Assembly (NCBI GenBank): GCA_964019135.1
Contig: OZ025257.1
Location: 26,768,352-26,832,351 of the forward strand
Direction: 5' to 3'
Source of the DNA: Arenicola marina
Lineage: Eukaryota; Annelida; Polychaeta; Arenicolidae
DNA length: 64,000 bases
Every line of letters starts with the position of its first letter. Positions within the stretch are counted from its first letter, which is position 1. Shown here in pieces: positions 1 to 10,217 of this stretch. A model generated the notes under the pieces. That model worked only from the letters and a program-made list of their open reading frames with translations. It had not been told where the DNA came from and ran no database searches. The position numbers were made by a program, and so were the translations under genes.

Positions 1-1956
1 GATGTACGACTCCGGTGGGCGCTTACATGTATCACATCACTGAATCGTGTTATTGTGCGTTGCCATCATCGTAACATATTGAGTCCAAACCATTAACATA
101 TAATGGTAACTTTAAAGCATTGCACACATTGTATATTTATGCACATACGATAACTGACAAGTGATTATTATTTACGACAGGTCATCGCTAGTGCACACAT
201 GAATTAACAATAAATGAACATGATATGAAAGAGACAGTATAGCAAGACAGAGCAATAATATTGAAGCGATTCTTTCAATACACAGGTTGGTCAATCACTT
301 TACTTGGTTCAGTATATATATTTTGTGTAAGCAAGCGCGCATTTGCAAGCAGGGTTTCTTAGAATGAGTACGGGTTGTTAATCATTTGTCGATTCGTATC
401 AGCAAGAGGGTCTCCGCGAAGTAACATACAGCTGTGCAATTATTCTTAGCAACGGCCTGTCACACATATGTCGAGACATTTCAGTCCGAACTGTTGACGG
501 TTACGGTAGAGCCCAACGATAAACGACTATGTTTAAACATGTGCATGACACAGACATAAAATCAACAAGACACAACACATAAACGATAAGACAGGCCTAC
601 ATGCTTGTGTTCCTTCTACACAAAGAGGATACTAGGCATTTACGTAAAACCTTTGACAAACAACACACATTCAAGATAAACAAAGACAAGAAAGATAGTA
701 ATGAGCGTGCGACTGATGACCTGTGTTATTAACAGCACAAACAGAGCGCTGCCGCTGTTTATATGGTGCCTTGTCAGGCGATGGCAGTTACATAAGAGCT
801 GACGTTTTAACAGTGTCAATGAAATTACGTGACAGGGATTAACATGCAAGCTCAACGATTTATAGGGCGATCTGCGACAATTGAAGATTTGTGTTATCTG
901 TGCGACTACCCGCTATGTGTTAATTGTCTGTGTTTTTGTTGGCAAATAAATGCTTATCGAAGGCCCGCTGTTAACCGTAACTCTCTTATCTGTGTACAAT
1001 GCTTGCGTGGTGTGATTGAGATTGTCGAGTGGTGTGAATTGTCTTGGAATAACACCATTGTGCGTAATCCTGACCCCGCGGGATTACAGGCTTGATGCAT
1101 GTCTTTGACTGTGTGGTAAGTTGAGTCGCTGTTGGAAGAACCCTCTACAGCCATGGGTCCGCTGTCATCTCGCAGAAGTGTGAATGGTGATTGGTATGTT
1201 TCTGAGGATACCGATAAATATGATAGCGAACATAAAGAAATTGTCACCCACCTGGTAAAGCGCGTATAAAGTAAGATTTGCTATGAATAAATTTGCCCTG
1301 AGATTGAGCTCCACCCTGAAGCTATTTACCGCGTAATACAGTTCAAAAGTAGGGAAAAAAAGGGTGTTTTCGATGGGGAGACAAACGAGCATTTGAAGTT
1401 TGGTCGAGCGTCGGATTCTTCACCACTTTGTTACACCGGTCTTTCTTGTAATTCTCGTTCTAGTTCGAGCTGGGGAACTCGCTTGCTGTGGCCGGTGAAC
1501 GTGAGGTACTAACGACACGACTTGAGTAGTATATATCTTCAGCTTTATTCTCCACACTCGTTACTTGTCTCCCTGTCCAAAAAGTCTCAAGCTCTAGCCG
1601 TCTCTCGTGTCCCCCAAAGGTTTCCCAGAAAGTCTCGAGTCCAAGGTTGTCAGTTCGTTTTGCTCAGTCATTGTCTTTCCCCATTGGCTGTCAGAGTCCA
1701 GCCAATGGTCAGTCGTGCCAATGAAGCGTGAAGCTGACCGCGACCCAGGTCGGGCGTTACGTGGGTTCTTAGGGCGGCCAGCCTCAGGCTTAGTCAGGTG
1801 GTGAGACAAATAGTACATAAGACACGCCTCTATAATGGGCGGTCGACGGTCGTTATATAAATAGAGCTTAATCTGGGTGTTGGTGTGGGAATTTAGATAA
1901 AGTTTAAATAAGTCCAAAATGACGGATAAGGGATACGAATTAGCCACTATAACACA
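1..1956. other. Unrecognised single-copy sequence
   Basis: I see no homology to the U or V repeat families, no convincing coding frame (the longest frames are under 120 codons, overlap on both strands and carry no motif) and no RNA gene. Composition is AT-moderate. A TATATAAATAG-like string near 1853-1863 is TATA-like but has no supported gene downstream. The first U repeat begins at about 1957. Confidence 0.4.
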
Positions 1957-3682
1957 TTACTAGCGGAATTGGATCAGACGGTCATGATCTTTCGCAGTTT
2001 TGCACATAATTTACCTCGAAAACTGGTCTTGCGGGACAGCACGCTTCACATGAAGTTTTTTGTTTGGATTCGGAAAGTCGTTATTGTTAAGGAGACGAGC
2101 TAATAGATACCACTGGAGTGCCACACACATCAGCAGCTGTGGCTCATTTATATTCAACATGCTACAATATTCCATGTCATGTTATGGTCATGTCAAGTCT
2201 GGTTATGTTCATGCGACATGCCAGCAGCAAGCCATGTAATCATACTCACTCGAGCTAGGCGAGAGCTGATCTAAAGGCCATGACTGCTAATTAAACGGCC
2301 TCCCTCGGAAGGCGTCGGGAGACCAGCGAAAGACGATGTCACGGTGCAAGAGTCCGACTGGAAACAAACGTTCTTTTTCTGGCAGTACGTGAAACCGACT
2401 GGCTCCAAATGGCGTGTGTGCCAGAGTGATTGTTTACCGTTAAGCACCCTTGTAATCAAACTCATGATTACTTTCGCTTTCGTCATATAAATTGTAATGG
2501 CACCCACGGTTATATATATCGAAGTTATGTTAGGTATGTAATTAGATACAGTGCTAGATATTCAATATAAGCTTAATCTGCAGGTTATGGCTGAGTCCCA
2601 GTTGCCCATATCGTAAGCCACTCGGGTGGTTATTGCTCATACAGTTAACACCCCATTAACAGTGGGTCCGCGGATATGTCGGCGCGTTAAAGCCCATCAT
2701 TTTACAACTTCGAAATTCCCGAGTTGATGGTATTGCCCTCCTTCTCATTGCGCTATGTCATCGAGTGAAGGAGGAAGACAATATTCCGAGATGAGTTTTG
2801 CGGTATAAAATGGCGGCCGTGTCTGTAAGGTTAATCGCGATGAACACTTACAGCACATCGTTGTGTGTCAGGGTGGGGGGAGTGGGAGCGTGGTGTCTGA
2901 AGGGGTACGGGGGTGCCACAGCGAGAATGTCACATGGGTCATTTCATGTCAGGTGCTCGAGGGGAAAATCGTCGCTGGGAACGCCAGTAATATCCTAAAC
3001 AAACATGTCTCGGTATTGGTTCGGTACTTGCACCGTGTGTTAACTCGATCACGACCAGATAGGAGTCCACAGCTAACACCCATGGGTGAGAGGTGTTCTA
3101 AAACTGATGACGATGAGGGAGGGGTACTCTAAAATTGACGATGACAGGGCATGTAAAAACGATAAAAAAGCCAGCGTCATTATTCCCGCATTATTACGTG
3201 GCATGTGTTGACACCAATATGTGCGTAATACTCAACGCGTCGCCAACAGTCGATACTTTGTAGTTATGTCAAGGGTGTACCATATATACACGTCTTTCGT
3301 ATATATCCCTCCATGCCATGCCAGGACCACCAAATAACCTACTCCCCAACCCTTTGTCTTGTAGCCCACCCCACCATCAGCCCTATATATATGCCTCGTA
3401 TCTCTCATTTATCACTGTGCACTCGGTCATTCAAACGCGCACCCCATAACACCTTCATTCCCGGTCCAACTCACCCCTGACCTCTGTCCGCCGACTCCTT
3501 CCCGCCCTCTGACAGTCACCCTAAGGCCCACCCACCGACAACCCACCCCCTTCCCCCACCACCTCTAACACCCTCCTCGGTTTGATGGTTCTTGCTCCAT
3601 GCCGTCGGCGGAAGAGCAAATGAGACAAACAACGTCCGCCTCGGGGTCCCGGATCGCGGTGTTTGGCTGCGGTGCAGGGCGT

Positions 3683-3723
3683 CACGTGGTCTATCCCGGC
3701 AGTCACCGCAAGAAGGTCACGTG
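3683..3723. promoter_or_regulatory. Paired CACGTG E-box motifs in U repeat
   Basis: Two palindromic CACGTG hexamers lie at 3683-3688 and 3718-3723, 35 bp start to start. The same pair with the same spacing is kept in both reversed U copies (17994-17999 with 18029-18034; 28826-28831 with 28861-28866). In the + copy at 12678-12683 only the first remains, because the sequence after it is deleted. CACGTG is the canonical bHLH (Myc/USF/CLOCK type) site. Whether it functions here is inference. Confidence 0.35.
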
Positions 3724-4658
3724 TCTGGCCCCCCCCATAATGCGTGGGTCGAGTCGAGTCGGCCGGTCTCCCAAGCATGTCTCCGTCACACCTCATGGTC
3801 GGCCTCGCTTAATCACGCCCTAGCCTAATTGGTCCTTGAAGGGGGCGCCTCCTACTGTTAGATCTTCCCGCAGAGCGACAAGGTTGATTGGTGACCGGAC
3901 GCCGGCCGCCAAATGAAGTGAGGTGACCGAGCTCCGCTGGGCAGCGACTGATGGCCCATCGCTCCTAATGGAGCCAGGCCGGGCGGACTGTCTCAGCTCT
4001 TAGCACACCAACAAATAGCTGACCGGGGCGGGGCGGGGCGGCTGGAAGCCCCAATCCGCTGGAGGCAGAACGTCTTCATCAGTGGCTCTGACCCTCTCAC
4101 ACATGTTTATTGAGTCACATCGCATCCAGATTTTCAATCTGTACACTGTAGACCCGAGACACTTAGGGAGGACCATTCCCCGCTCAATTGCCTTCTCTGG
4201 AATTCAGTTTTCTGCATTCATACAGGTGGACTTTCCTACCCTAAAACCGTGTGCAATGATGTGTGGCGGAACTTCATGGCGTTCACGGAAGGCGTATATC
4301 TTGGATATCTTTGATAAATCTCGCCAGTTATTTTCTTGTCAATAACAGAGATCTATATAGTGTAGACCATTTTTGAAAGAAGATACATCAACTCAGTGAC
4401 CCCTTCACACCTTGGTGTGCTTATAAACGTCGGGCAAGGAAGACACCGACCTCTAAGACGCCATCTGGAAGTTATTTTTGAATAGCTGTACCATGTATCA
4501 CTCTCACGCGTTATCTGTTTGGACGCATTTAAACAGTAACCCCCATGCATGCCACCGCGATGTTGTGGAACTGTACTCGCTCGACAGAGGTCTCAAAGGA
4601 AATTGCAAGTCAGACGCTTTTCCATATCAGAAGAGAATTAATTGTCAGTGGCCAGGGC

Positions 4659-4665
4659 TATATAA
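4659..4665 (+). promoter_or_regulatory. Conserved TATA-box-like element in U repeat
   Basis: TATATAA sits in a 'gggctatataacc' context, followed by GC-rich sequence. It is kept at 13268-13274 (+) and 27915-27921 (- strand), and is degraded in the fragment near 36926. Recurrence in separate copies makes a core promoter plausible. No transcript or coding frame is supported downstream. Confidence 0.3.
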
Positions 4666-7053
4666 CCAACTGTCGCCCTGGGCACCTCTCGCACCCTACG
4701 CGGCCAGTCGACCCTGCCACCCAGTTTAAAACAATTTGTCCCATTAGGGGCGCAGCTTAATTACCCCCTAGGGGGCACCGTGGTCCAGGCAGCTATATCG
4801 ACCTCATGCACGGAATGTCCGTTGGCTGTACTTGAAGGACTGGTGCCCTGGCTCGAGCCGTGAGTCAATCTCCCCCACCAGACTGCATCGTAAAGTGACG
4901 ACACCGGACCCGCTGGGGGAAGCCATATACTAGGGTACTAAATACAGAAACAGTTGTCCAATCTGCCGACCGCAGTAAGGTATGGTCCGAATTATGGGAC
5001 AGTCTGTCCAGACACCCAGAGGCCGACCCATGGGGAAAGACATGAACCGGACCATAAACAGTACAGATAAAATGGAAATATATAAGACATTGAGGATAAA
5101 TAACGGGTGATTTCATAGCGCAGTATGATCAATGCAGAATATTTTGCAGAATATATGATCAATAAGTTTTGTGTGTTTTCCATTACGAATGACTTCCTTC
5201 CGGCCAGTCAAATGGCACATGTATGCCGCTTGCTCTGTCTCTATGGCAACAAGGCTCATCCATAAGGTCATCTGGACTTCAGGGGGCAGAACACTAGGAC
5301 GTTTGATCGCCTATGTCAGCCCCACCCATTGCCAAATGATAGCTAACGTATTACTCATTCATCGTTTTTAGTCACAATGCAAAAATCCACCTTGTGGGCC
5401 ATGATGGACCGCTGCCAACATGTCACACGCTGATTAAAACCTTTAAATTTCTAAATGATATCTGATAAATATTAGTACATGTTGTCACATACTGAGACGT
5501 GTTATATCATTTCATTCAGCACTTTTGACAGGTCAGTGTGATTGGATGACCCTGCCTTACCCATCTCACCTGCATACGCCCGACGCTACAGCAATATAAT
5601 CGCGATTAGACATACAATATAAGGTTTATGTCTTATTACACGTATATATAAGTGGCAGATTGTGGGATTGAATAACGTCTCGTGAGAACGCTGCGAATAG
5701 TGCTCAGTCCAGCTGAGTTCGGCCGTCTGTCACTCCTTCGATTTCTACATGCACGACTCAGCGGTACAGTGCTCTGGCCGCCTACAAAAGCGTACCATTC
5801 CACCTCGATGGTGGCGGGGAAGAGGGGGTTACAGAAGTATGAATGAATGGAGGAGAGTGTAGGGCGGTGATATTTATATTTTGTCTCGAAATCTGTTTGA
5901 TCTTACTTGAAGAAATAAGGAAAGTTTCTTTCGTCACCCACGGGGTGTGGAAACTATTGTTTCGGACAATTGAACAGATTATCGGCGCAGGATCAAAACA
6001 TTAATTCACGTGAAAAACGGAAGGTACCCGTGCCTTTGGGCCATTGCCCTAGCCCCACACCCGCCTCAGCCAGCATATTTCCCTGTGGAATGACCAGTCC
6101 GGTAGCTGCACGACAGACGTGATCAAACGTCTTAAATCCCGGCTTACAATTGTTAATACTGTAATGCGCCAGTCAGCGCTATAAGGCTTTGATCCTGGCA
6201 GACACAAAGCGTGTTCTCGTCTCCCGGGAGACACTGGCGTGGCGAGATGTAGGGAGACATGGGAGTGGCAACTGGCCAGTCGTGTCAACTGTCCCCGAGC
6301 CTTTGTGCGCATGTCTCTCCGTCTGATGATCAACGTGATATGTCGGGAATAGAAAAAAGGGAATGCTAAGGCGATACTTATTTAATTATCATGATTAACC
6401 TTGTCAAGGGCAAGGCAAGTCCATTGCGGCGAGGTGGCGGTGTCGGGTATTCGGGGAGTCTTTAGTCTTGAGAGAATTGAATGGTGTTTAAGAGACGTCC
6501 GGGGTCCAAGCCGCATTGTCCCACCGTGTGCGCCCCACTCCGTGGGCCGACAACGCAGGACAAAGTACTAGGAAACACGGGGTCCGACAGAAAGACAGAC
6601 AGAAAGATGTAAATTCAAACTCCCTCAGATATGTCGCCATCTTTGTCCTCTTTCACACCTATCACTCTTTCTTTGTCACCTTTCTTTCCTCTGTGTCTCT
6701 GACCGAAAGAACAAGATCGTTGTCGAATTAAATCAATATCAATTCCACTCCCTACGCATTGCCCTGTGCGGCACCGGGAAGTGATAGCGTCTACTTTGGT
6801 ACAATAAACAAGACGGATACGAGGTCAATTTTACTCTGAATGCCAATGTACGACCAGAAACAATACCCTGTGCTTCGGTCTGACGGTGGTCGGCACCGAC
6901 GACAAGATGGCCGTCGTTTGTTGTATCCGCGTGGGTTGCCCGTATGTCCACGTGCGTCTATCTCTGACGTCATCAGATCGATTCAGTTAGAGTTGCTGCT
7001 GGTGTAGTGGACGCGAAAAGGGTCTAAACGGCGCCTTAAAGCCCATAAATAGG

Positions 7054-7232
7054 AATGGAATGTTGGTGTTTTAGGCCACTTTTGTGCACATACAGGCTAA
7101 ATTGGGCCAAGGAACCTCCCGAGACGATGAAGGAATAAAACATGCCTCAGATTAGGTGCCCGAGCCCGGATTCGAACCCAGGACCTATTGATCTGCGGTC
7201 TAGTGCGCTAACCACTACACCAGGGAGGCCCC
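7054..7232 (-). mobile_element. tRNA-derived SINE (family 1), inserted in U repeat
   Basis: On the minus strand the element starts with a tRNA-like head (7157-7230). It has RNA polymerase III box A (TGGTGTAGTGG, complement of 7212-7222) and a near-perfect box B (GGTTCGAATCC, complement of 7168-7178), followed by a tRNA-unrelated body and a short tail ending in an ATTCC-type repeat. A perfect 12-bp target-site duplication, CCCATAAATAGG, flanks it (7042-7053 and 7233-7244). The paralogous U copies show the empty site near 10437-10450 and 15759-15772. A second, nearly identical copy is at 23805-23995. The tail is not poly(A), so its mobilising partner was probably a CR1/L2-like LINE rather than the Tx1-like LINE at 30.8-35.3 kb (inference). 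Confidence 0.9.
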
Positions 7233-7326
7233 CCCATAAATAGGTACTCACTAGCTGCTACAACTATCTTTACCATCCATGGGTTAACCCCACTGTTAGA
7301 TATACCGTGTCATAAGAATATATACT

Positions 7327-7455
7327 ATAGAAAGTAATCTAGCATACGCAAAATAGTAGTTATAATTATGTACCATCAACGTGCTATACCACCTGCGTGT
7401 ACCATATTTCTCTTTGTAAATAAACTTTAAAAAAATAAAAAATAAAAAAAATAAA
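7327..7455 (+). mobile_element. Short 5'-truncated retro-insert with A-rich tail
   Basis: This block is absent from the paralogous U site near 15838-15848. It ends with 'tttgtaaataaactttaaaaaaa' followed by A-runs broken by T, like a LINE or other retrotranscript 3' end with an AATAAA signal. A duplicated 'atatatact' flanks it (about 7318-7326 and 7459-7467), consistent with target-primed reverse transcription. It is too short to assign a family, and its 3' end does not match the LINE at 30826-35300. Confidence 0.6.
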
Positions 7456-8136
7456 AATATATATACTGGCGGGTTAAGTACACGGGGCAGTCAATGGGTT
7501 ACACGAGGTCTGCATGGAAGCTAGGACCGCCCAGCTATATATCTAAACGACCCTCTTGCTGGTTTACGGTCCTCGTCATTGCTTCCCTGTCCATTCCCGT
7601 TCGTTCTCTGTTTCTAGCGGTGTTCCTCGTTCTGTCTGCTCGTCAAGGTAATCCTCGCTCTCCTCGCCCACAGCCACATTTATTTTCACCGCCGATTGCA
7701 AGCACCTACGGCCTCCAAGGCAACATGTCAGCATTCCTCGAAATGCATGTTTTGCTTTTGTGATTCCTGTTGTGCATGATTCTTGTCCCGTATTGTGACT
7801 AGATCACGTGACCTAGAGCGGCCAATGTGCGTGTTTCATCCATGGTCTCCTTCATACCTTCGCGCTAAATTAATTTCGATGGCGCAATTCCCCTACTCTT
7901 TGCGATAAAGTTCATTCATACGCTCAGACTGTCTCGCTGTTTTGAACACTACCTATCAAACCAATCTCAGAAAGGAACTCACCGACAGAGGGCGCTGACA
8001 CGGCTATCGCGACAGCACGATTGAGGTGCAGTTTTGCTTTCACATGTTTGGGATGTCATTATTGTTATGGGAACGGACTTATATGGGAAGGAGCTTGTAG
8101 ATACTTTGGGCTTGCCACACAAATCAGTAGCGGAGT

Positions 8137-8450
8137 GGTCAGGGTCGGGATCGGTGGTTGTGGCCTAGATTGGTGTGGGAGGCCGTGGCCCGAGTCGGGG
8201 TCGGTGGGAGTGGTTTTGCTTGGGGTCGGTGGGGGTGACCCGGGTCCAGTTGGGAGGCAGTGGTCCAGGTCGGGAAGCCATGGAGTGGTCTGTGGGTTGG
8301 TGTCGTTGACAGTGTTCCGGGTCGAGGTAGGAGGCAGTGGTCCGATTCGGGGTGGGTCTGAGTGGTACGGGTCGGGGTGGAATGGGGTGCTCTGGAGGTC
8401 GTTGTCAGTGGCAGTGTTTCAGGTCGGGGTGGGAGGGATTGGACCACTCT
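8137..8450. repeat. G-rich degenerate minisatellite (about 30-bp unit)
   Basis: Imperfect repetitions of a 'ggtcggggtgggaggcagtgg'-like unit run through this stretch. The + strand is strongly G-rich with many GGG/GGGG tracts, so quadruplex formation is possible. The open frame across it (glycine/valine-rich, to 8467) is a by-product of composition, not a supported gene. It starts where the U repeat homology stops. Confidence 0.6.
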
Positions 8451-8460
8451 TGGGTATCTT

Positions 8461-8640
8461 GGTCTGAGTGAACGAGCGCCTTGCTGGTGAACGCTAGTGA
8501 ATGGTCAGTGAGACCAAGTATGGCTGGACAAAATTTAAAAAAAAACTGGATGAAAAAAAAATGGCGATAGGTGGGGTTGAACCAGTCCCAGGTTGATCTG
8601 CAGTCGAGCTCTCAACCCCTCGACCAAGGCGGGAAACTAC
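8461..8640 (-). mobile_element. tRNA-derived SINE (family 2), minus-strand copy
   Basis: Read on the minus strand, the head lies at about 8634-8573, with box A (TGGTCGAGGGG, complement of 8616-8626) and box B (GGTTCAACCCC, complement of 8573-8583). An A/T-rich linker follows, then a 3' domain at 8517-8461. The 3' domain matches that of the plus-strand copy at 8951-9007 in inverted orientation, with about 10 differences in 57 bp. It is a different family from the SINEs at 7054 and 23805. Confidence 0.65.
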
Positions 8641-8844
8641 GTTAGTGACGTGAAATTTAGGCACTAGTTGCATATACACGTCTGTTTGCCACAGTATTTC
8701 CTTCCGTACGAGCATCATTGGACACGCATTATATATACGGTTATCCCATGTAGGTTCTCTCGCAATGATTTTTTTCTCTCTACTTTATGTGGCAATTAAC
8801 GGGACTGGGTGAGATGTCCAGATATATTTCACCCACGGCACTCT

Positions 8845-9012
8845 CCACCAGAAGCCGCCGTGGTCGAGAGGTAACGCACTCGACTTTAAACCAATAGGTT
8901 GCGGGTTCAAATCCCACCCCTGTCTAGGGTCATATTTACTCAAATCATCATTGGTCTCATTGACCGTTCACAAGCGTTCACCAGAGAGGTGCCTGTTCAT
9001 TCAGACCAAGCG
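8845..9012 (+). mobile_element. tRNA-derived SINE (family 2), plus-strand copy
   Basis: The tRNA-like head at 8854-8924 has box A TGGTCGAGAGG (8861-8871) and box B GGTTCAAATCC (8904-8914). The 3' domain at 8951-9007 is shared, inverted, with 8461-8517. The two copies are head to head, about 200 bp apart, and a through-transcript could fold into a hairpin. The body runs directly into the 39-bp minisatellite. Confidence 0.65.
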
Positions 9013-9044
9013 AAACACGCCGGAATATGAGTCACCGGGTTCCC

Positions 9045-10105
9045 AGCAGACGGACGACACCAGCCGGAAGAAGACGAGTTCCCGGGAGACGGACGACACC
9101 AGCCGGAAGAAGACGAGTTACCCGGAGACGGACGACACCAGCAGGAAGAAGACGAGTTCTCGGGAAGAGTTCCCGGGAGACGGACGACACCAGCCGGAAG
9201 AAGACGAGTTCCGGGGAGACGAACGACACCAGTCAGAAGAAGACGAGTTCTCGGACGACACCAGCCGGAAGAAGACGAGTTCCAGGGAGACGGACGACAC
9301 CAGCCGGAAGAAGACGAGTTACCGGGAGACGGACGACACCAGCAGGAAGAAGACGAGTTCCCGGGAGACGGACGACACCAGTCAGAAGAAGACGAGTTTC
9401 TGAGAGACGGACGACACCAGCCGGAAGAAAACGAGTTACCGGGAGACGGACGACACCAGTCAGAAGAAGACGAGTTCCTGAGAGACGGACGACACCAGCC
9501 GGAAGAAAACGAGTTCCCGGGAGACGACTGACACCAGCCAGAAGAAGAACAGTTCCCCGGAGACCGAAGACACCAGCCGGAAGGAGGATAGTTTTCGAGG
9601 ACACTAGCCGCCAACCAGAAGAAGAAAACAAGGCACCAGCCGAAAGACGAACAGTTCCCAGGAGACCGACGACACCAACACCAGCAGGAAGAAGAGGAGT
9701 TCAGGAAACAAGATACCGGCCAGAAAAAGAGGATGTCCCAGGAGACAGACGAAACCTGCCGGAAGGAGGAGAGTTACCGAGGCACAAGAAACCAGCCGGG
9801 AGAAAAGGGGGTCTCCGGAAACCGACGATACCTGCGGGAAGGAGGAAAGTTCGCGCAGACACAAGCCGCCAGCCAGAAGAAGAGTTTGCAGGAGACCGAC
9901 GACGCCAGCCAGAATAAAAGGGGGTCCGAGGAGACTGACGACACCAGCCAGAAGAAAAATAGTTCATAGGAGACCGAAGACACCAGCCGCATGAAGAAGA
10001 ATTCTCGCGGACACAACAGACCAGCCGGAAGAAGAAGAGTTCCCAGGAGACCGACGGCACCAACACCAGCCGAAGGCAGAAGACTTCCTGCGGACACAAG
10101 ACACC
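9045..10105. repeat. 39-bp minisatellite, regular then degenerate
   Basis: A 39-bp unit containing 'gacgacaccagccggaagaa' is repeated about a dozen times at 9045-9540 and then decays to about 10105. Because 39 is 13 codons and the unit lacks stops, several frames on both strands stay open. They give 13-residue periodic peptides such as RETDDTSRKKTSS or NSSSSGWCRPSPG. A real low-complexity protein cannot be excluded, since an AATAAA (10205-10210) follows. However, no start context, signal peptide or splice structure is visible, and the frames shift with unit-length changes. Confidence 0.85.
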
Positions 10106-10204
10106 TTCAGAACTGACCTTCTCTCGCAAGACGCTTTTTTCCAGTCTTCCGGACAATAGCTTGTTGACCAGTCTCTTGCGGAAGCAATAATGCTACTGTC
10201 GTCT

Positions 10205-10210
10205 AATAAA
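10205..10210 (+). terminator. Possible polyadenylation signal after the 39-bp minisatellite
   Basis: AATAAA followed by 'cgtgttttatgag' lies about 100 bp downstream of the degenerate minisatellite and just before U homology resumes at about 10218. It could be the 3' end of whatever unit carried the minisatellite. A chance hexamer is equally possible. Confidence 0.2.
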
Positions 10211-10217
10211 CGTGTTT

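Larger units (their letters stand above)
1957..8120 (+). repeat. U repeat, + strand copy 1 (about 6 kb, filled by a SINE and a small retro-insert)
   Basis: This is the longest copy of a large non-coding repeat that recurs through the first 37.6 kb. Landmarks in order are: a 'tcatgatctttcgcag' block (about 1983), a block ending 'ttaaacggcctccc' (about 2290), 'aaaatggcggccgtg' (2807), two CACGTG motifs (3683, 3718), a GC-rich block ending at about 4060, a TATATAA block (4659), 'gacttccttccggccag' (about 5190), 'aaccttgtcaagggcaagg' (about 6395) and 'ggcgggttaagtacacgg' (about 7468). At about 7990-8120 the start of the unit appears again, so the copies are in tandem. All landmarks recur in the same order at 10218-16630 and reversed at 17187-29290. 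Short ORFs inside are not shared in a way that suggests protein. Identity of the family is unknown. Confidence 0.8.

Noticed and set aside
3521-3796. Recurrent frame 'TAGIDHVTPCTAAKH..' present in four U copies
   Set aside because: Sister copies have different lengths, starts and ends, and the opposite strand is equally open. Conservation follows the DNA repeat, including the CACGTG motifs, rather than the reading frame.
9045-9600. CRISPR-like array (regular short repeats)
   Set aside because: Repeats are directly adjacent with no unique spacers, the genome is eukaryotic, and there are no cas genes.
9027-9917. Long open frames (up to 296 codons +, 205 codons -) over the 39-bp minisatellite
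   Set aside because: The frames are open because the unit is 13 codons without stops. Several frames on both strands are equally open, and no domain, signal or splice structure is visible.
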